From Heterobilharzia americana (Eukaryota > Platyhelminthes > Trematoda > Strigeidida > Schistosomatidae): a stretch of DNA of 64,000 bases. Below the pieces are notes generated by a model. It was not told where the DNA came from. It ran no database searches and was given only the letters and a program-made list of their open reading frames with translations. Location of the stretch: assembly GCA_944470555.2 (NCBI GenBank), contig OX104128.1, positions 39,415,920-39,479,919 of the forward strand, in the 5' to 3' direction. Shown here piece after piece: positions 32,986 through 46,115 of the stretch. The translations under genes were made by a program, and so were the position numbers. The first letter of the stretch is position 1; each line of letters starts with the position of its first letter.

Positions 32986-34204
32986 TTGAATATTTACTAG
33001 GAACGTATTAGGCATGTATTAATGCCTAATACTCATTGTGTTTCAGAAAAGATGTCCTTCGAGAAATCAATTATTTAGGGTAACTTTTGTATTTCTATTC
33101 AGAATTTTTGTTGGTTATCTTCAAGTTAAGAAAACCTTTATCATTATATTTTATCTGCCTACATCATCCTACGCAAAGTTGTTTATATCTTCAAAAATAT
33201 TTTGTATTTAACTTTTTATCACCTTTCTTTCATCACTTATAGATAAGTATTAAACGTATTTATGTTTTCAGTTTATGTGGGCATAAATACACATGTTCAA
33301 TGGTTAGGATTACAGGGCATATCGTCAATATAAACTTTATCCAATCATATCAATGCATAGCGTAAACCGTCTTTTAGTCTGATCACTGGTTTTTTTTTTA
33401 CTAGAAACATTAAAATACTGTTTCAAATATAGCCTGAAGGAATGAGTATTACAATAATGAATAAATGTAGCTTGACAGAAGTTAACAGCATCGAGTGAAT
33501 AGTTATCACTTTTATGTGGCAATAACAACTAATACAAAAATTAATTTGAATGTAAGCAAAATCAAGACACTTTGATGAATCTAATCAATTAGTTATTCAA
33601 CAAAATACCCAAGGTTATCCTAATAAAATTCTTAATTTTTCCAAATTATTCAGAATTCACATTGTTTAATTTCTAAATATTCAGTTAACAAGTTACCAGT
33701 GAGGTAAGCCAGTCTGGCATAGAGTTTTTGAATGAAGTAAATGAAGCTGTATCCCTTGAAAAGTGATAATTGAATTCCTAATGTAGAAAATAATTTATAC
33801 ACTCAAAATATCCATTAGCACATTAGAAAAAGCGAAAAACTCATTGAATATACTTTTATCAATAGATTCAAATGTGATAACAAACACGCAGTACTTTAAA
33901 AATTCTTCTTGAGTCATAAAACAAAAAGAAATTCAGAGAGAAGTTACGATTTTTAAGGAACTTACTCTCAAGCTATACAATGGCACTTATTTAGCAGCAC
34001 AAAAGGTACATTTCCAAAAATATGTTAGAAAAACTTAAACCGAAATAAGAATAAGTAACTAGATTGAATGATATAAGGCAGTCAAAAGAATTGTGTGCAG
34101 TTGAACAATTAAAAAGTAGAGTACTAAGGTAGAAGGATATATTATAAGGTGAGAAGATGTAATGAGGTAGTAAGAGTACGAAACAAAAACATCGTCCAAA
34201 GATA

Positions 34205-34510
34205 AAATCTTTAAGTTGTTATTCATCGTAGACTGACATCAGTTCAAGGAATAAAGAAAACCTGGGAGCACTAGACAGCTGTTTCGCCCTAGTATGTGAC
34301 TCCTCAGAAGTCCACACCCACGACCCCACCAGAGATCGGATCCACGACCTTCAGGTTCCATGGCCAGCACGTTACCATTGAGCAACTGAATCAGGATCCA
34401 ACCGTCCATACTTCCAACTTCTGTTAGCTCACAACACAGCACAACTGCCACCCAATATCATCGTTGAGTAACTGTCCTCACAACCGTCAGACTTTGTCCC
34501 CACACAGGAA
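34205..34510 (-). repeat. HH2 SINE, near full length
   Basis: On the minus strand: a 5' region with GAGGACAGTTACTCAACGAT, A-box AGTTGCTCAATGG, B-box GTGGATCCGATCTC, ribozyme, CTCCCAGGTTTTC and tail. It defines the family's length at roughly 300 nt. Ribozyme (34267-34314): CTGAGGA, GAAA, ACAGCTGTC intact; stem I has mismatches. Confidence 0.8.
34267..34314 (-). ncRNA. Hammerhead ribozyme candidate in HH2 SINE
   Basis: The core and GUC triplet are intact. The first pair of stem I is U-U and stem II holds only about three pairs, so activity is doubtful. Confidence 0.5.
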
Positions 34511-35504
34511 AAGTTCATTGTTAGACTAATACCGGAAATGTAGTGTAAACCATCAAATACTATGAAAGACCTGAAAGAAAGAAAAGAGGAATCAGAAACT
34601 AAGGAAATTAACAAGCTTCCACATCGAACTGTATAATATACTAACAAAGTTTTGAAATTAAATTATAATCGAAGGGAGTATAGGAAAAAAAGGCGAATTT
34701 TACAAAATATTTAAAAGAATAAAGACGTCAATCAAGAGGTAAAACAAATTAACTTCTAAAGCCCATGATTATGACCGGCGCAAACAAAATTTCGATACTT
34801 TTTTTGTCTGCTTAAATCTGGCTTTTCCGTACATATGACAAGAGTTTCTGCAATGCGGAATAGTCGGGAACTTACTGTCTTCAATAGATTTCTTCTCCTG
34901 CCATAAATAACTTTGAATGAGGTATCTGCTCTGATGCTAAATTCAAGATTGATGGGGCACTAGACATTGATATTTCTGATAGATACACTGACGCTTGTTT
35001 GCAATAATGCGGGGTAGTAGTCTCAAATATGTTCGAAAAGAATGAGAACCAACTGAATGTTATGCCTTCCTCTAGTGGAGTAGATGAAATGATAAATGCA
35101 TACTGAAGTAATCAAGCATTGAAACTTTTCCTTCGGGTTACAAGAAATCACTGAAAAACTGAGTAATGTGAATCTGCAGGTTAGATGATGAATGTGTAGT
35201 TCCTAGAAAAGTATAAATCCTTCTTTTCCCCATACCAGTAGTAGAGTCATTCTTGAATCCAAGAGCAGTTGTTAGTTGTATACATTGGTTTGTACATGGA
35301 CAGCAATCAGTTTAATATTGTCTGGCCTTGAGTGTTGACTGAATTCGGTTGACTAATGTGTAATATGGTCAAGGTGTAAGGTGGCTCACCATTAAGGTGG
35401 ACTTTGATTAACATTAGTTGGTTGGAAGCACCTGGAAGAAACCCCTGAATCTATGTGATATACTTGATGGCAGTCGTCAGCAATGCATGCCTGCAAACCA
35501 TCCT

Positions 35505-35690
35505 GAGTAGCTCAGTAGTAATTTCGCTGACTGCAACAATGGGTGGTGTGGTTCGAACCCCGGGGGGGATATTATAGTCCTCAAGGTTGCAGATGCACCT
35601 TGTTGGCGAGCCCTAACAAGCAAGAAACCTAGATCTAGGGTTTCCTACCTATTGTCTCAAGCCAACTAACAACCATCACCTTGTTAGTTT
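35505..35690 (+). repeat. tRNA-like SINE, other family
   Basis: A-box TAGCTCAGTAGTAAT and B-box GGTTCGAACCCCGG, in tRNA spacing, are followed by a non-tRNA body with GCAGATGCACCTTGTTGG and AACCTAGATCTAGGGTTTCC. No hammerhead was found. Confidence 0.6.
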
Positions 35691-36769
35691 TATCTGCTGT
35701 TCAAGTCTAATATACTTCTATCCACGAATCTTACCGTATATTTGTATTAAGGCAAGGTTTTCCTACGAAGCACAATCTTTTACTCTAAGTAAACAGGACT
35801 GCAGACCTTTTCACAATATGGGTATGGGATGTGAATTGTGTTTTCCATCGGCTTCAAGATACTCAACTACGAAAGTTCCTCAGCTCACCGTTCCATAAAG
35901 GATTTCTGTAAACTGATGTCTTCAACATTTTATCATTCTTTGGTCAACTATACATCTAGAAAACAAATGAGGTTAGTTTATAATTATAAAGAAAATATCA
36001 ATCGAAACGAAAGCTACTCAGCTACCGTAAGTATCATTGTCATTCTCAGTGAATCAAAAGATCCAGATTATATAAGAGTAATTTGAAAGTGAGTGCTGAC
36101 TAACTTTTAGAGTTAAAAAGTGTGATCTATCTTGGGTCATGAGGTTATGTAGTATCTATGAAAGTCTGGCATTCCAAGTTCGACCCATAGAATCCTCATA
36201 CATCTTATGACCACATCATATAATCAAGCGTTTGCATACATAACATTGAAGGAAAAATTTTATACATCAAGATGAGGATGATGATATTTCCAGAGCTTCG
36301 ATACTTTGTTGTGGATGTCTTTATGAAGTTAACGCTGAAGGTGTCGCTAAGACTGTTGATGAAACATTCAGGAAAAAATACTGAAGTCCAGAGAACACCA
36401 GCCTATTACCATCTGTAACAAAAAAGAATGGATAAAAAGCATTACCTGTGAAAACGGTTCACTGAAGTGAAAATTCAAATGTATACCACGAATTGCTACT
36501 GCCTTACTAATTATTTATTACATTTAGTAAGCAAATAACTGACCGTATATTTTAGAAAATGATGGCAAGAATAATGAATAATCTCGTGGTATTGACAATG
36601 AAGGCAAAGCAAAATGACACTATGGTGACACCTTAAGTTACTTAGGGAGAAGTGTAGTAAATTTGTCTCGATCGAATACCAGTGGTGGTGAACTTTTGGA
36701 ACATAGCGACAAAAATGGATGCAATCTAAGTGAAATTCATCATAAGATATTTCACAGTACTGTTAATCT

Positions 36770-36905
36770 GTAGCTGATTGGCTTAGTCAGTTGACCATTG
36801 ACCAATGGGTTGCTGTTTCGAGCCCCTCTCCACCTACAAAGGTTTGAGAAGCCAGCTAATGTTATTAACCCTCAATCAGTAGGTGCGAATCATCGCCTAC
36901 TTCAC
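36770..36905 (+). repeat. tRNA-like SINE, other family
   Basis: A-box-like GGCTTAGTCAGTTGACC and B-box-like GTTTCGAGCCCC are followed by CTACAAAGGTTTGAGAAGCC. It may be related to the element at 35.5 kb. The ends are not defined. Confidence 0.5.
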
Positions 36906-37837
36906 AAATATTCACGGGATTACTAAGCGCATTTCGTTTTCTTTTCAAAGCTGTTTATACCATATACATACAAATTCATATTAAGTTAGGTTTAGTTGTA
37001 TATATTTAACAGTCATTAGATGGAGTGTATGGTTTGCAAATAAGAAACACATTTCTAGGAAACATGTACGGAAAAATCACTGCATGAATTTTAATAATCT
37101 GTTTCTTCATAAAAAATCATAGGTGAGAGTCAAGACTAAATGAAACTAAACTTTGCAAGGTTCTCTAAGCTGCTGACTTTAACTGTATGAACATGCTTAC
37201 AAAACACTGCGGCTCTAAATACAGAATATTTGACTGCTTTGGGTGTTTAAATTTTTTATAGTGTTCAACCTTTGTTTTTCCGTGTTTACTAGGCATTATC
37301 AATTAAATTGTGTGTTAAAATAGGCGTAAACGGCGTCTTAATTTGTGTCAATTTACAACGCAGTGTATCCCTTTGACTTGCCTACAGACTTCCGCTATTT
37401 CAAGAAATTTAGTCTTTAAGTATTCACTCATCATCGGGATGAAACAATTAAGCATTTGATACCATGCATGAAGATTAGAGAAATCTTGTTAATATAAGAT
37501 CAAGTTGTTATTTAACTGAATGTATAAAAACCTAATTTGTGGAGTGAACTGAGAAACGACTAAGGTATTCCAACTATGAAATATCGAGATAAGTTAACAC
37601 TGTATGACTTCAGTAACAGCTTCAATGAAAGAGTGTAGATGGTGTGAATAAGAGGACCTCAGTGTTCCTTTTTCCCGTTAACTCTTAGAAGGATTAACAG
37701 CTCTACAATTAATATGATTTCACTAGACTTAAAATCAGCTGACCGTAGAACTAAAATGACTTCTAATACATCGATGGAATGCAAATAAACTAAAGGGGAA
37801 ACATTGGTAAAGATTAGAAGCAATTTTTTGTTCCACT

Positions 37838-38145
37838 TGACTGATATCAGCTGAAGAACAATTGAAAATCAAATTAGAAACATTGAACTGCTGTTTCATC
37901 ATAGTTCATGAATCTTTAGAAGCGTGCACCTGCAATCTCACAATGGATGGAGCTACGTCGTTATTCTACAGAAGCCGGGAAATATAAACTATAAGGTTTC
38001 AACCTAGTGGCTCAGTGGCCCCGATCCGTAACGACATTTTAAGTGTGCTCTACCAAGGAGTTCGTGAGTAGGATGAAACGGCTGTCCAATGCCCTTAGGT
38101 TCTCATTGTCTTCTATCTGATGTCCCTCCGTAACTTAGACCATTT
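37838..38145. repeat. HH2 SINE tail-out inverted pair
   Basis: A decayed minus-strand copy at 37838-37965 is followed by a plus-strand copy at about 38000-38145. The second has CTAGTGGCTCAGTGGC, AAGGAGTTCGTGAGTAGG, TGAAACGGCTGTCCAATGCC and a tail. Ribozyme cores are broken. Confidence 0.65.
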
Positions 38146-39096
38146 TTCGAAAACTAGTCACTTGCTTCGACGGTTTTGAAAGTATATTAATGCATTTCAA
38201 TAACTTAACCACATCCCGTTCGTCATCAGCTGTAACAAATGTATTGAGTGCTTCTCGTTCCACACAGCTTCATAGGACTCTCCTCCCGGAACAATGATAG
38301 TTTATTGTATTATTTTGCATTAACTTATCACGTAACACGTCACTTTTTGACATAAATGCATGTTGGTCCTGGAAAAAGGATAACGGTTTGTGAGTTTTAG
38401 TAACTAGGTTGGTAGGCCGTAGCAGATATCTGCCACAACTCAGTGTAGACCTATTTCTCTGGAACTTTGAATAAAAGAATATGGGTCAAAATATGTGGTT
38501 TTAAAACCTCAGTTTTAGATATTTTGCTGATATATTAGTGATTCATCCTGAAATCTTTATCCCATAAGCTTTGAAGAGTCAGAGAGATAAGTGGTTGTAA
38601 GCAGGTTTATAGTTAATGATGATGTGAAGTGACAGTCGATCGATGGTATGTTAGATAGAGGTTTTCAAATAGTTTACATACACTAGCCAAATAGAGGGAT
38701 TCAATAGACCATCTCCGAAAGGAGGCCTTTCTATCCGAAGTAAAAAAGTATTAAATGAGCAACTTTAAGGGTAACCGTAACAACTACAGTAACCAATAAG
38801 AGTTCTGCATTTTATACAAAACTACCTTATCAGTTAAAATTCAAAAGGCCTTACTGGTTATTTAGGACGTTGCTAGGATGTTCTTGAAAGCCATACTATT
38901 TCTGTAGTCGATAAGATGGTCGTTAGAGTTCCTTGGTCAGGTATGCGATAGAGGTATTCCATTTCTATAATATTTGACAGAAATATAGATTTCTGATGAT
39001 GTGAACCTTGCATGCGTAAACATAAGGTACAGAGAAATTTCCAAATGAACAGGTTTTTAATTTTGAAGAGTGGCTCTAAAGGCCACTCAGTTATTA

Positions 39097-39705
39097 TTAT
39101 TCTTTGTCCCTTGGGTTCCTAATGAAACATAGGGCTTCAGTAGTACGTCTCCAATGCACTCTGTTCTCTGAAATATTCTCAACATGGCTCCACGATAGCC
39201 CACAAACTCTCATTTCCTCCTCCATGTCACCCTCACCTCGGACACCCAAGTCATCGCTTCCCATCGGGGTTCCACTCGAGCGACTGGCCTGACGCATGAT
39301 GTCCCCAGTCGGCCTTCTCAGTGTATGCCCAATCCATCTCCACTTCCTCTTTCTGCATATTTGCTGAGCGATAGGTTCTTGGTTGGTTCGTTCCCAGAGT
39401 TCCTTGTTGCTTATTCTTTCTGGCCATCTGATCTTCAGTAACGAACTAGTGTAAGCAGTTGCTGATGAATATATGTAATTTGTTGGAAATCCCTTTCGTG
39501 ACGCTCCGAGTCTCTGAGCCATACAGAAGCACTGATTTGACGTTGGTGTTGAAAACCGGGAACTTTTTCCACATGCTGATTGCAGAAGATCTCCACACTG
39601 GTTTCACGCTAATGAAGGCCTGTCTTGTTTTTCCGATCCTGACTTTGACATCCTCGTCTATGCCGCCTGTAGTTGACACAGTGCTGCCTAGATAGTATCT
39701 TTCAG
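39097..39705 (-). mobile_element. RTE-like (SR2-type) LINE, C-terminal 200 codons
   Basis: Two overlapping frames cover the ORF2 C-terminus. One has GGIDEDVKVRIGKTRQAFISVK and NTNVKSVLLYGSET (39446-39679). The other has LKIRWPERISNKELWERTNQ, CRKRKWRWIGHTLRRPTG and ENRVHWRR..NPRDKE (39097-39522). A frameshift separates them near 39450-39520. The catalytic RT core is missing. The 3' end lies at CTTTGTCCC (39104) next to TTATTATTATT. This is the best preserved C-terminus in the window. Confidence 0.9.
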
Positions 39706-40494
39706 ATACTACATATCAATAGATTATCATTCATATCCCTCGAAAAACATCTGATTCTAAGAGAATAAGAAAGCCCCTTCCGATTTTCATCTCCTTATTT
39801 ACCAAAATAGCTCTATAGCTTAGCAAAGTTTGTCTGGTGAACTGAGCAAATCTTTTCTATATTGTAATTTTCAAAGTGAAACGTTAAAGAAAACAGCGAC
39901 TAAATTCTATGAATAACTTTATCGAGTCTCCAGATTAAATCAGACTAGTAAACTAGTTAAGATCTTTGTAAGATACTGTTAGACTCTTTCAACCATTGTG
40001 ATCTGATAGACAGTTTATTTTTGACCTAACATTATTTTCCGGTAGTCTCAGTTTGTTAGTTTGGTAAACTCAAAATCGAACCATAGAAACTGGTAAAGAT
40101 TTGTGCTAATATATGAAGAACACTTATGCTGATCAAAAGTGTCTTTTGAAAGACCGAAACAAACATGTTAGCTGATATATAATTGAATATTAGTCTTTTA
40201 AATAACGATCGAACTAGAAAATGATCATATTTTTCTTTGGTACCATACAGAAATGTTGGTTACTCCAACAGGATTTGAGACAAATAAGAAGCATAAAATG
40301 TTCAGTCTTCGGCAGTTTTTCAGATACTGGTCATCGAGTCCTTTGATTCTCATATATATCGAATATCAGCTAATCTGTTGCGTACTTTACTTACTTATCC
40401 TTTGGATACAATAGAAGCGATAGGCTATACAATTAAAAAAACAAAGCTTTGGATTCAGATGAAATTTGCGCAACCTATGTCAACACCTTGAACA

Positions 40495-40735
40495 CTATTA
40501 TTTATTCCTTGGGTTCCTAGGGGAACATAGGGCTTCAGTTGCACGTCTCCATTTAACTCTCTTTTATACAATCTCTTCAGTATGAGTCCTCGATTCCCCA
40601 TAACCTTCCATTTCTTCCTCACACCACCTTCTACATGTCACCCTCAGCTGGGACGACCAACTCGTCGTTTCCCATTTGGGTTCCACTCAAGGGTCTGCCC
40701 TCGCACGTGATGTCCACAAATGTTCTTCTCAGTGC
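40495..40735 (-). mobile_element. RTE-like LINE 3' end, short
   Basis: On the minus strand it reads VCTEKNICGHHVRGQTLEWN then GKRRVGRPS, and ends in CCTAGGAACCCAAGGAATAA. About 240 bp remain. Confidence 0.8.
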
Positions 40736-42159
40736 ATACACAAAGAACAAATAATAGTAAATAAATTTCCGTAGTGAGAATATTGAAATTACTGAAAAGC
40801 TGTGAGTGTCTTGTAATTGGTATCACCAGCCTACTAGAAGCTGGCGTTGCTCTGGTTAGTTACTATTAGCGAATTTGATAAGTGCAACAGTTCATAAGTT
40901 AGGGCAGAGCGGAAATAACTTCATCTATTATCGTTTGATGGATACGAGATTCATTAATTGGTGTTATTAACTATTCCCTTGGAGTAGTTCATGTAATACA
41001 AAGTTAACATTTTGTACGTTTCTAATCTACGTGGTACTTGGTTGGATATTGAGCAAATGAAGTGAAGTTAAATTCGTATTTTCGATTGAAAAATTCTGAA
41101 TGCCTGGAAGAACACACGGCCCGATAAAATTTATACAATTGGCTAAGATCGATCTTCAATTTATTTCCATAACTCAAATCATGGCCTTTCTTTTATGTGA
41201 GTATAGAATTTGGGCATCGTTTTGGGATTTAATTCCATATAAAATTAGTCTGTTTGATATAGCACATAAAAAGCATTATATTATTTGCTAAATGACGTTT
41301 CAAGTATAAATTATTGCTCATAATCATATCAAACTCCATTATAATCTCCTACTACGATTATTCTTAATTAAAAGACTAAACTTTTCACCTGTCCAGCCTA
41401 TACTACTTATCTCCTTAATTCTCTGCTACTGTATTCTTGTGTAATTAATTATTGTCATCATATAATCCATCCATCCCTTTTCACTTTACTTTATTACACA
41501 TTTTTATTAACCAAGTATAATTAACTTATTCATAAATATATTACTTCATTTTTCTAATTGTTAGCTTCATATGTAACTTTGAGTTTGTAATTAAACCACA
41601 GAGTAACACTAAAAGTGCAATATTATAAAACCTATGATGAGAATCCAACTGAAAAGAAATACTATTTTTACACAATTTATTCGATTGATTGAAAAGTATT
41701 TGACAGATTCTAATCAATTTTTATAAAAAATAATAAAAATCTTAAATCACCAGAGTTGTACATACAGAAATTTATTGAGTAACAGGTTATAATTTAAAGA
41801 GAAAAAAAAGAAAAGAAAAAGAGAGAAAAAACTATTCAAATATCATTGAGAAACGCATTTAAAGGGTGTTATATTCCTAATCAACATTACTAGTTATTAA
41901 AACGACACGTTGATTAGAGCAGAAGTATATCCTTTACGACTGAAAGGTATTTTTGTTTTAATTAATGAAGGGTTCTAGTTTCAGTCGACAACCTCTTTCA
42001 CCTGGAACTTGGACTGTTTTCATTGCTAAAATATCACTGAAATGATATCAAATTTCAGTAAATGAGATAAACTAGTTTCCGTTTTTAATATAAGGATGTT
42101 CTATGAGTAGGATCATTTGAATTGAAAAGAAAATCTAGAGGTTTATAGGGATTTATTGA

Positions 42160-42290
42160 TTTCAAGTTGGAATGGCATCAATTAGGGGAAGATTGAAAGC
42201 ATGAGAGCATTAGACAGCCATTTCGTCCTAGTATGGGACTCCTCAGCAGCGCATACCATGACGCCACCAAGGAATATAAAAGTTCCCAAT
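42160..42290 (-). repeat. HH2 SINE with intact ribozyme core
   Basis: On the minus strand it has TGCGCTG, CTGAGGA, stem II GTCCC/AGGAC with loop ATACT, GAAA, ATGGCTGTC and TAATGCTCTC, then tail. The head is lost. Confidence 0.75.
42205..42256 (-). ncRNA. Hammerhead ribozyme candidate in HH2 SINE
   Basis: Core CUGAGGA, GAAA and GUC are intact. Stem II has four clear pairs. Stem I is kept by two Watson-Crick ends and G-U pairs, with one C-A mismatch. Confidence 0.6.
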
Positions 42291-42405
42291 TCTAATAAGC
42301 AGAGAAGCTTATTCATGATATTAAAACTCCTGATCTATAAAACTTAGAAAAAAATTGTGAGAAACACAATGGTTAAGAACTAGTTATCTAAACAAAATGA
42401 ATTAC

Positions 42406-42618
42406 CTAACTACAAGTAAGGATACCATTTAACCTTTCGACTGGTTCTACACACAAAACTGATATAGTTTCAATAGCAGTTTTAACAGATTTTTTATCCT
42501 TTTCAAGATACCTTCTAGATCTACAACCACGAAATAAGTGCCATAAGGATACGTTTCTTTGAACAGAGTTTCGAATATTTATAAAACGATGATCATCATG
42601 TGTATACCAGAGATCCAT
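42406..42618 (-). other. Unassigned 70-codon open frame with coding-like composition
   Basis: MDLWYTHDDHRF...LEKDKKSVKTAIETISVLCVEPVERLNG has a balanced composition unlike the surrounding AT-rich shadows. TTACACAG upstream and AGGTAATT downstream could be splice sites, but an in-frame TGA sits directly before the ATG and a TAG before the donor. No family was recognised. It may be a terminal exon, a relic or chance. Confidence 0.15.
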
Positions 42619-43239
42619 TCACTACTGTGTAATGCTTATGCAATGAAATTTCTACATTTTGAAAAGATAAGAAACAACAATGACAGCAGGATGAAATGGA
42701 TCTATTTTATCTCGGTGATATCTTGTCAACTGTTTCCAGTCTAAAATATTCAGTATACTGTAGTTCACCAAGAGAAAACACAATATCGGTCAGTGGTTGG
42801 GACGAAGAGAAACAGTAATGGATTAACGAGCAAATTTAAAGAAAGCAACAAAAAAATGATAACCGGTCTTCACAATTACCTAACAAATCCAATGGAAGTT
42901 TCTCGAGTAAGAAATCACGACAACAGCGGTAATCAAAATACTGAGGAAATTAACACTATAAAATTACACAAGTAGGTTACATGGTAAATACATAAAATAT
43001 TATAAGTTAAGCTGAGTTAGTCAGCAACATTCAATGGGGACAAAAGATGATGCACCTGAATTGGAGTGAGAGAATGAATAATCAAGAGGGGTTACCATGG
43101 TAGGCCATAGCTTCTTATTGAACTGATAAATCAGGTTTGAGATATCTAATAAGCAACTATTGCCTTAGCGAACTTCAGGAGTATTCAGTTCTTATGTGTG
43201 CTTGTTATCTTGAAAGAATTAAAGACGTCTGTATCAAAG

Positions 43240-43620
43240 GAACGCCAAGCGACTGGACTGTTCAAAGTGTTACTTTCCCTCAATCATAGGGCAAATCAAG
43301 ATCTGGCACCAGTCAATGAAGTCCCTAACTTTTGGTCCAAGCCATCTGAGGAGATGTAGACTGCCTAGTTGAGGTTCCCGAGAAGATAGAAATCGATGGC
43401 TTATTGGAGCAGGTGTTTTCACTGTTTGACATCGTCTAAAACATGAATATTTGCATTAACCGTTATCTCCTGGTTGTTTATTCTCTCACATTACCTTATC
43501 TACTTTAATGTCAGTCATTTTGTATCCACCTATTCTTTGTATACTTCTATGAAGTGTGGCAACTTGAGCCGATGCACAAATGTCTGAGGTTCTACGTTGA
43601 TTTTATCAGTCAGTTAGTTA
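43240..43620 (+). mobile_element. LINE 3' end related to the 6.5-kb copy
   Basis: GATCTGGCACCAGTCAATGA and GATGTAGACTGCC are followed by GCATTAACCGTTATCTCC, GTGGCAACTTGAGCCGATGC and TACGTTGATTTTATCAG. These line up with 6890-7205. Little coding sequence remains. Confidence 0.7.
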
Positions 43621-44814
43621 TTCGTAGGCTCTTCGAAATGTATTCGTTTAGTTTATCTGTTTGAAAATCATAGTTGATGTCTGAATTTGCGAAAAGTGTT
43701 CATAAGTCTGGTGACATCTAGATGAAATAACAGAATTCAATTGTTTTTTGGATGACTCTTTATTAAAATCGTACGATGAACAATTTTCTTTAGAATAAAT
43801 GAAAGTAAATAATTTCGCTGAACAAAATGATCATTCTTATTCATTACTGTTTACTAACTGAATTCAACAGTGTTTCATAACAATGAATAATTAACTGTCT
43901 AGATGTAAAGGTTTTAGATCTGTCTAGTATTATAAAATAAAAGTATTCCATCTTTTTTGATAAAAAGCTGCCTGCAAAAGGAACTGAAATTTCAATAGGC
44001 ACCATGTCTGATGTACATAGATGAGAAACAATTGAATGTAATGAGCTAGAAGATGTATACATTCTGTTTCAAAATAATTTATTGGATAACGTCTTGACTA
44101 TTCTGCTGGAGTGTACTACTGGGAGTAAAGGGGAAGCGTGAATTTCACATAGAATGCAAATATGGCTAGATAAAAGACCTTTCTGTAAACTAAACCAGAT
44201 ACAATAAGAAGGCATACGCACCAAATATTTAAACGTATGTCAAATCGTGTCTACTTTGTTGACGATAATTTTGCTTTTCTATTATATCTGAAGCATCTTT
44301 AAAGTTGAAGGTGTTGGTTATTCAAATCGTAGCAACATGCTTACAATGATAAAACTGGTATGACTAAAATTGCCCTTATCATTTAAAGCTCATATAGCTA
44401 TTTCATCAACACAAAAACACAACGTTCAAATAGACTTCTGATTGAAACGCCTAACTTCAAACTTTCTTTATCTATGAAGTGCAGATAAGATACAGAAGAA
44501 TATAAATTTATACAAGAAAATAGGTCACTTATACTAAAAATAATAAAGTTTAGGTGCTCCCAATAGTCAACTCTGATCACATCTTCTGTTATGCTAAATA
44601 TATTCTTTTACCACACTGAGGATCGAGAAAGTGGAGACAGTGAAATGTAATTCAATATCTCATTTTGAATGGTGTATACTACCTAGTTTACTAAGATGTA
44701 TATAGGTCGTTTCCCTTTAGAACACAAAGACGAATGTTGATAGCTCAGGAATCACTTCACAGTTAATAAAGCCGTACTGAAAGGAAAGTTCTTGTCTGAG
44801 TCATATTATTCATG

Positions 44815-45155
44815 CAGAGAAACTTGAGAGCACTGGACAGCTTTTTCGTCCTAGTACAAGACTACTCAAAAGTGCACGCCTATAATCCTTCCAGAGATCG
44901 AACCCAGGAGCTTTAAGTCTGATGACCAGAACGTTAGTATTGAGCCACAGGGTTGTGCTGTATCATGAACCGATAAAATTAGGAAATGTAGAGCATTAGA
45001 TTTCTATTGATTTGCTCAGTGGAACGTGTTGGCTGAGGAAACTAAAGGTCCTGGGTGAGTGCTGCAGAGTAACCCCATACTAAGAAGAAACATCTGTTCA
45101 ATACTCCCACATGTCTAGTGGTTCTCCAAGTGATATCAGTCCATGTTAGATATCA
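44815..45155. repeat. HH2 SINE tail-out inverted pair
   Basis: Minus-strand copy at 44815-44960: GAGAGCACTGGACAGC complement, worn ribozyme, B-box GATCGAACCCAGG complement, A-box. Plus-strand copy at 45010-45155: GCTCAGTGGAACGTG, GGTCCTGGGTGAG, CCCATACTAAGAAGAAACAT and a tail with GATATCAGTCCATG. Confidence 0.7.
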
Positions 45156-45689
45156 ACCGGAAATCAGTAACTAAATTCCAACAAACCTCCAACCTAAATC
45201 CATAATATCTCTGCAATTATGGAACATGTGGTTCGTTCCACCAACTTCAGAAATTCTGGTAATAAAACCATTATAAACTACTAAGTTGTCCAATCCATTT
45301 TCTCTTTTCATGCTAAGGATTAAATATTTATCAGTTCTTTGTGTAGCTTTGCTGAAAATAACACTTAAGATGCTTTGACTGATGAAAACTGAGTAGCATT
45401 TGAAGCCAGCATCAAACTTTACCATCTTTATATATTCGTATGTTACCGAACAATTACAAACAGATGGATATGAATTCTCTTAACTTGCTGTTTTTTGGCA
45501 CATAGGAAGCGGAAACTGTCGACAAGTTTTCATAAATTGTCTTAATAGAAACTTGTAACGAACATCCATGCATCCTAAACCTGTTGATTTTCAAAATTTT
45601 TCAACAAGAATTTATGCATTTTCAAAATACTACCCCTCTTGAAGTCTTAAGTGGCCTTTCCATACTGCTTGAAAGTTTTTCTTTGCTCC

Positions 45690-46115
45690 TCAGGTTTCAC
45701 AGTTTCTAAGCGATTCAACAGCTCCTTACGCTTGCTCGATACTGAAGATCAGATGGCCAGAATAATAAGAATAAGCAACAAGGGACTCTGGCTGGCTGTC
45801 TGGCTGGCAACGAACCAACCAAGAACGTATAGCTCAACAAATATGCAGAAGAAAGTAAGGGTAGATTGGGCATACACTGAGAAAACCATTCAGAGACATC
45901 ACGTGCCAGGCCAGGCCGTGGAGTGGAATCCAAAGAGGAAACGACGAGTTGGGTGTCCCAGCTGGGAGTGACATGGAGGAGATCATATGAAGAAGAAGTA
46001 AAAGCTTGTGGGCAGTCGTGTAGCCATGTTCAAAAGATTTCAGAAGACAGAATGCAGTGAAGATGTGCTACTGAAGCCTTATGTTCCACTAAGAACCCAA
46101 GGGACAAATAATAAT
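45690..46115 (+). mobile_element. RTE-like (SR2-type) LINE 3' end
   Basis: NKGLWLAVWLATNQPRTYSS, MQKKVRVDWAYTEKT and WNPKRKRRVGCP form one open stretch (to 45971). The 3' UTR ends AAGAACCCAAGGGACAAATA with an (ATA)n tail. About 420 bp remain of the C-terminus. Confidence 0.85.

Larger units (their letters stand above)
24890..39090. other. Intergenic, unassigned between listed repeats
   Basis: No exon was supported. Bases 28.6-30.1 and 31.0-32.1 kb are unique-looking AT-rich DNA. A perfect seven-base hairpin (GAGTGGC/GCCACTC) at 39067-39087 sits next to the LINE end at 39.1 kb. Confidence 0.4.

Noticed and set aside
35838..36086. 82-codon frame
   Set aside because: No family resemblance, no splice context.
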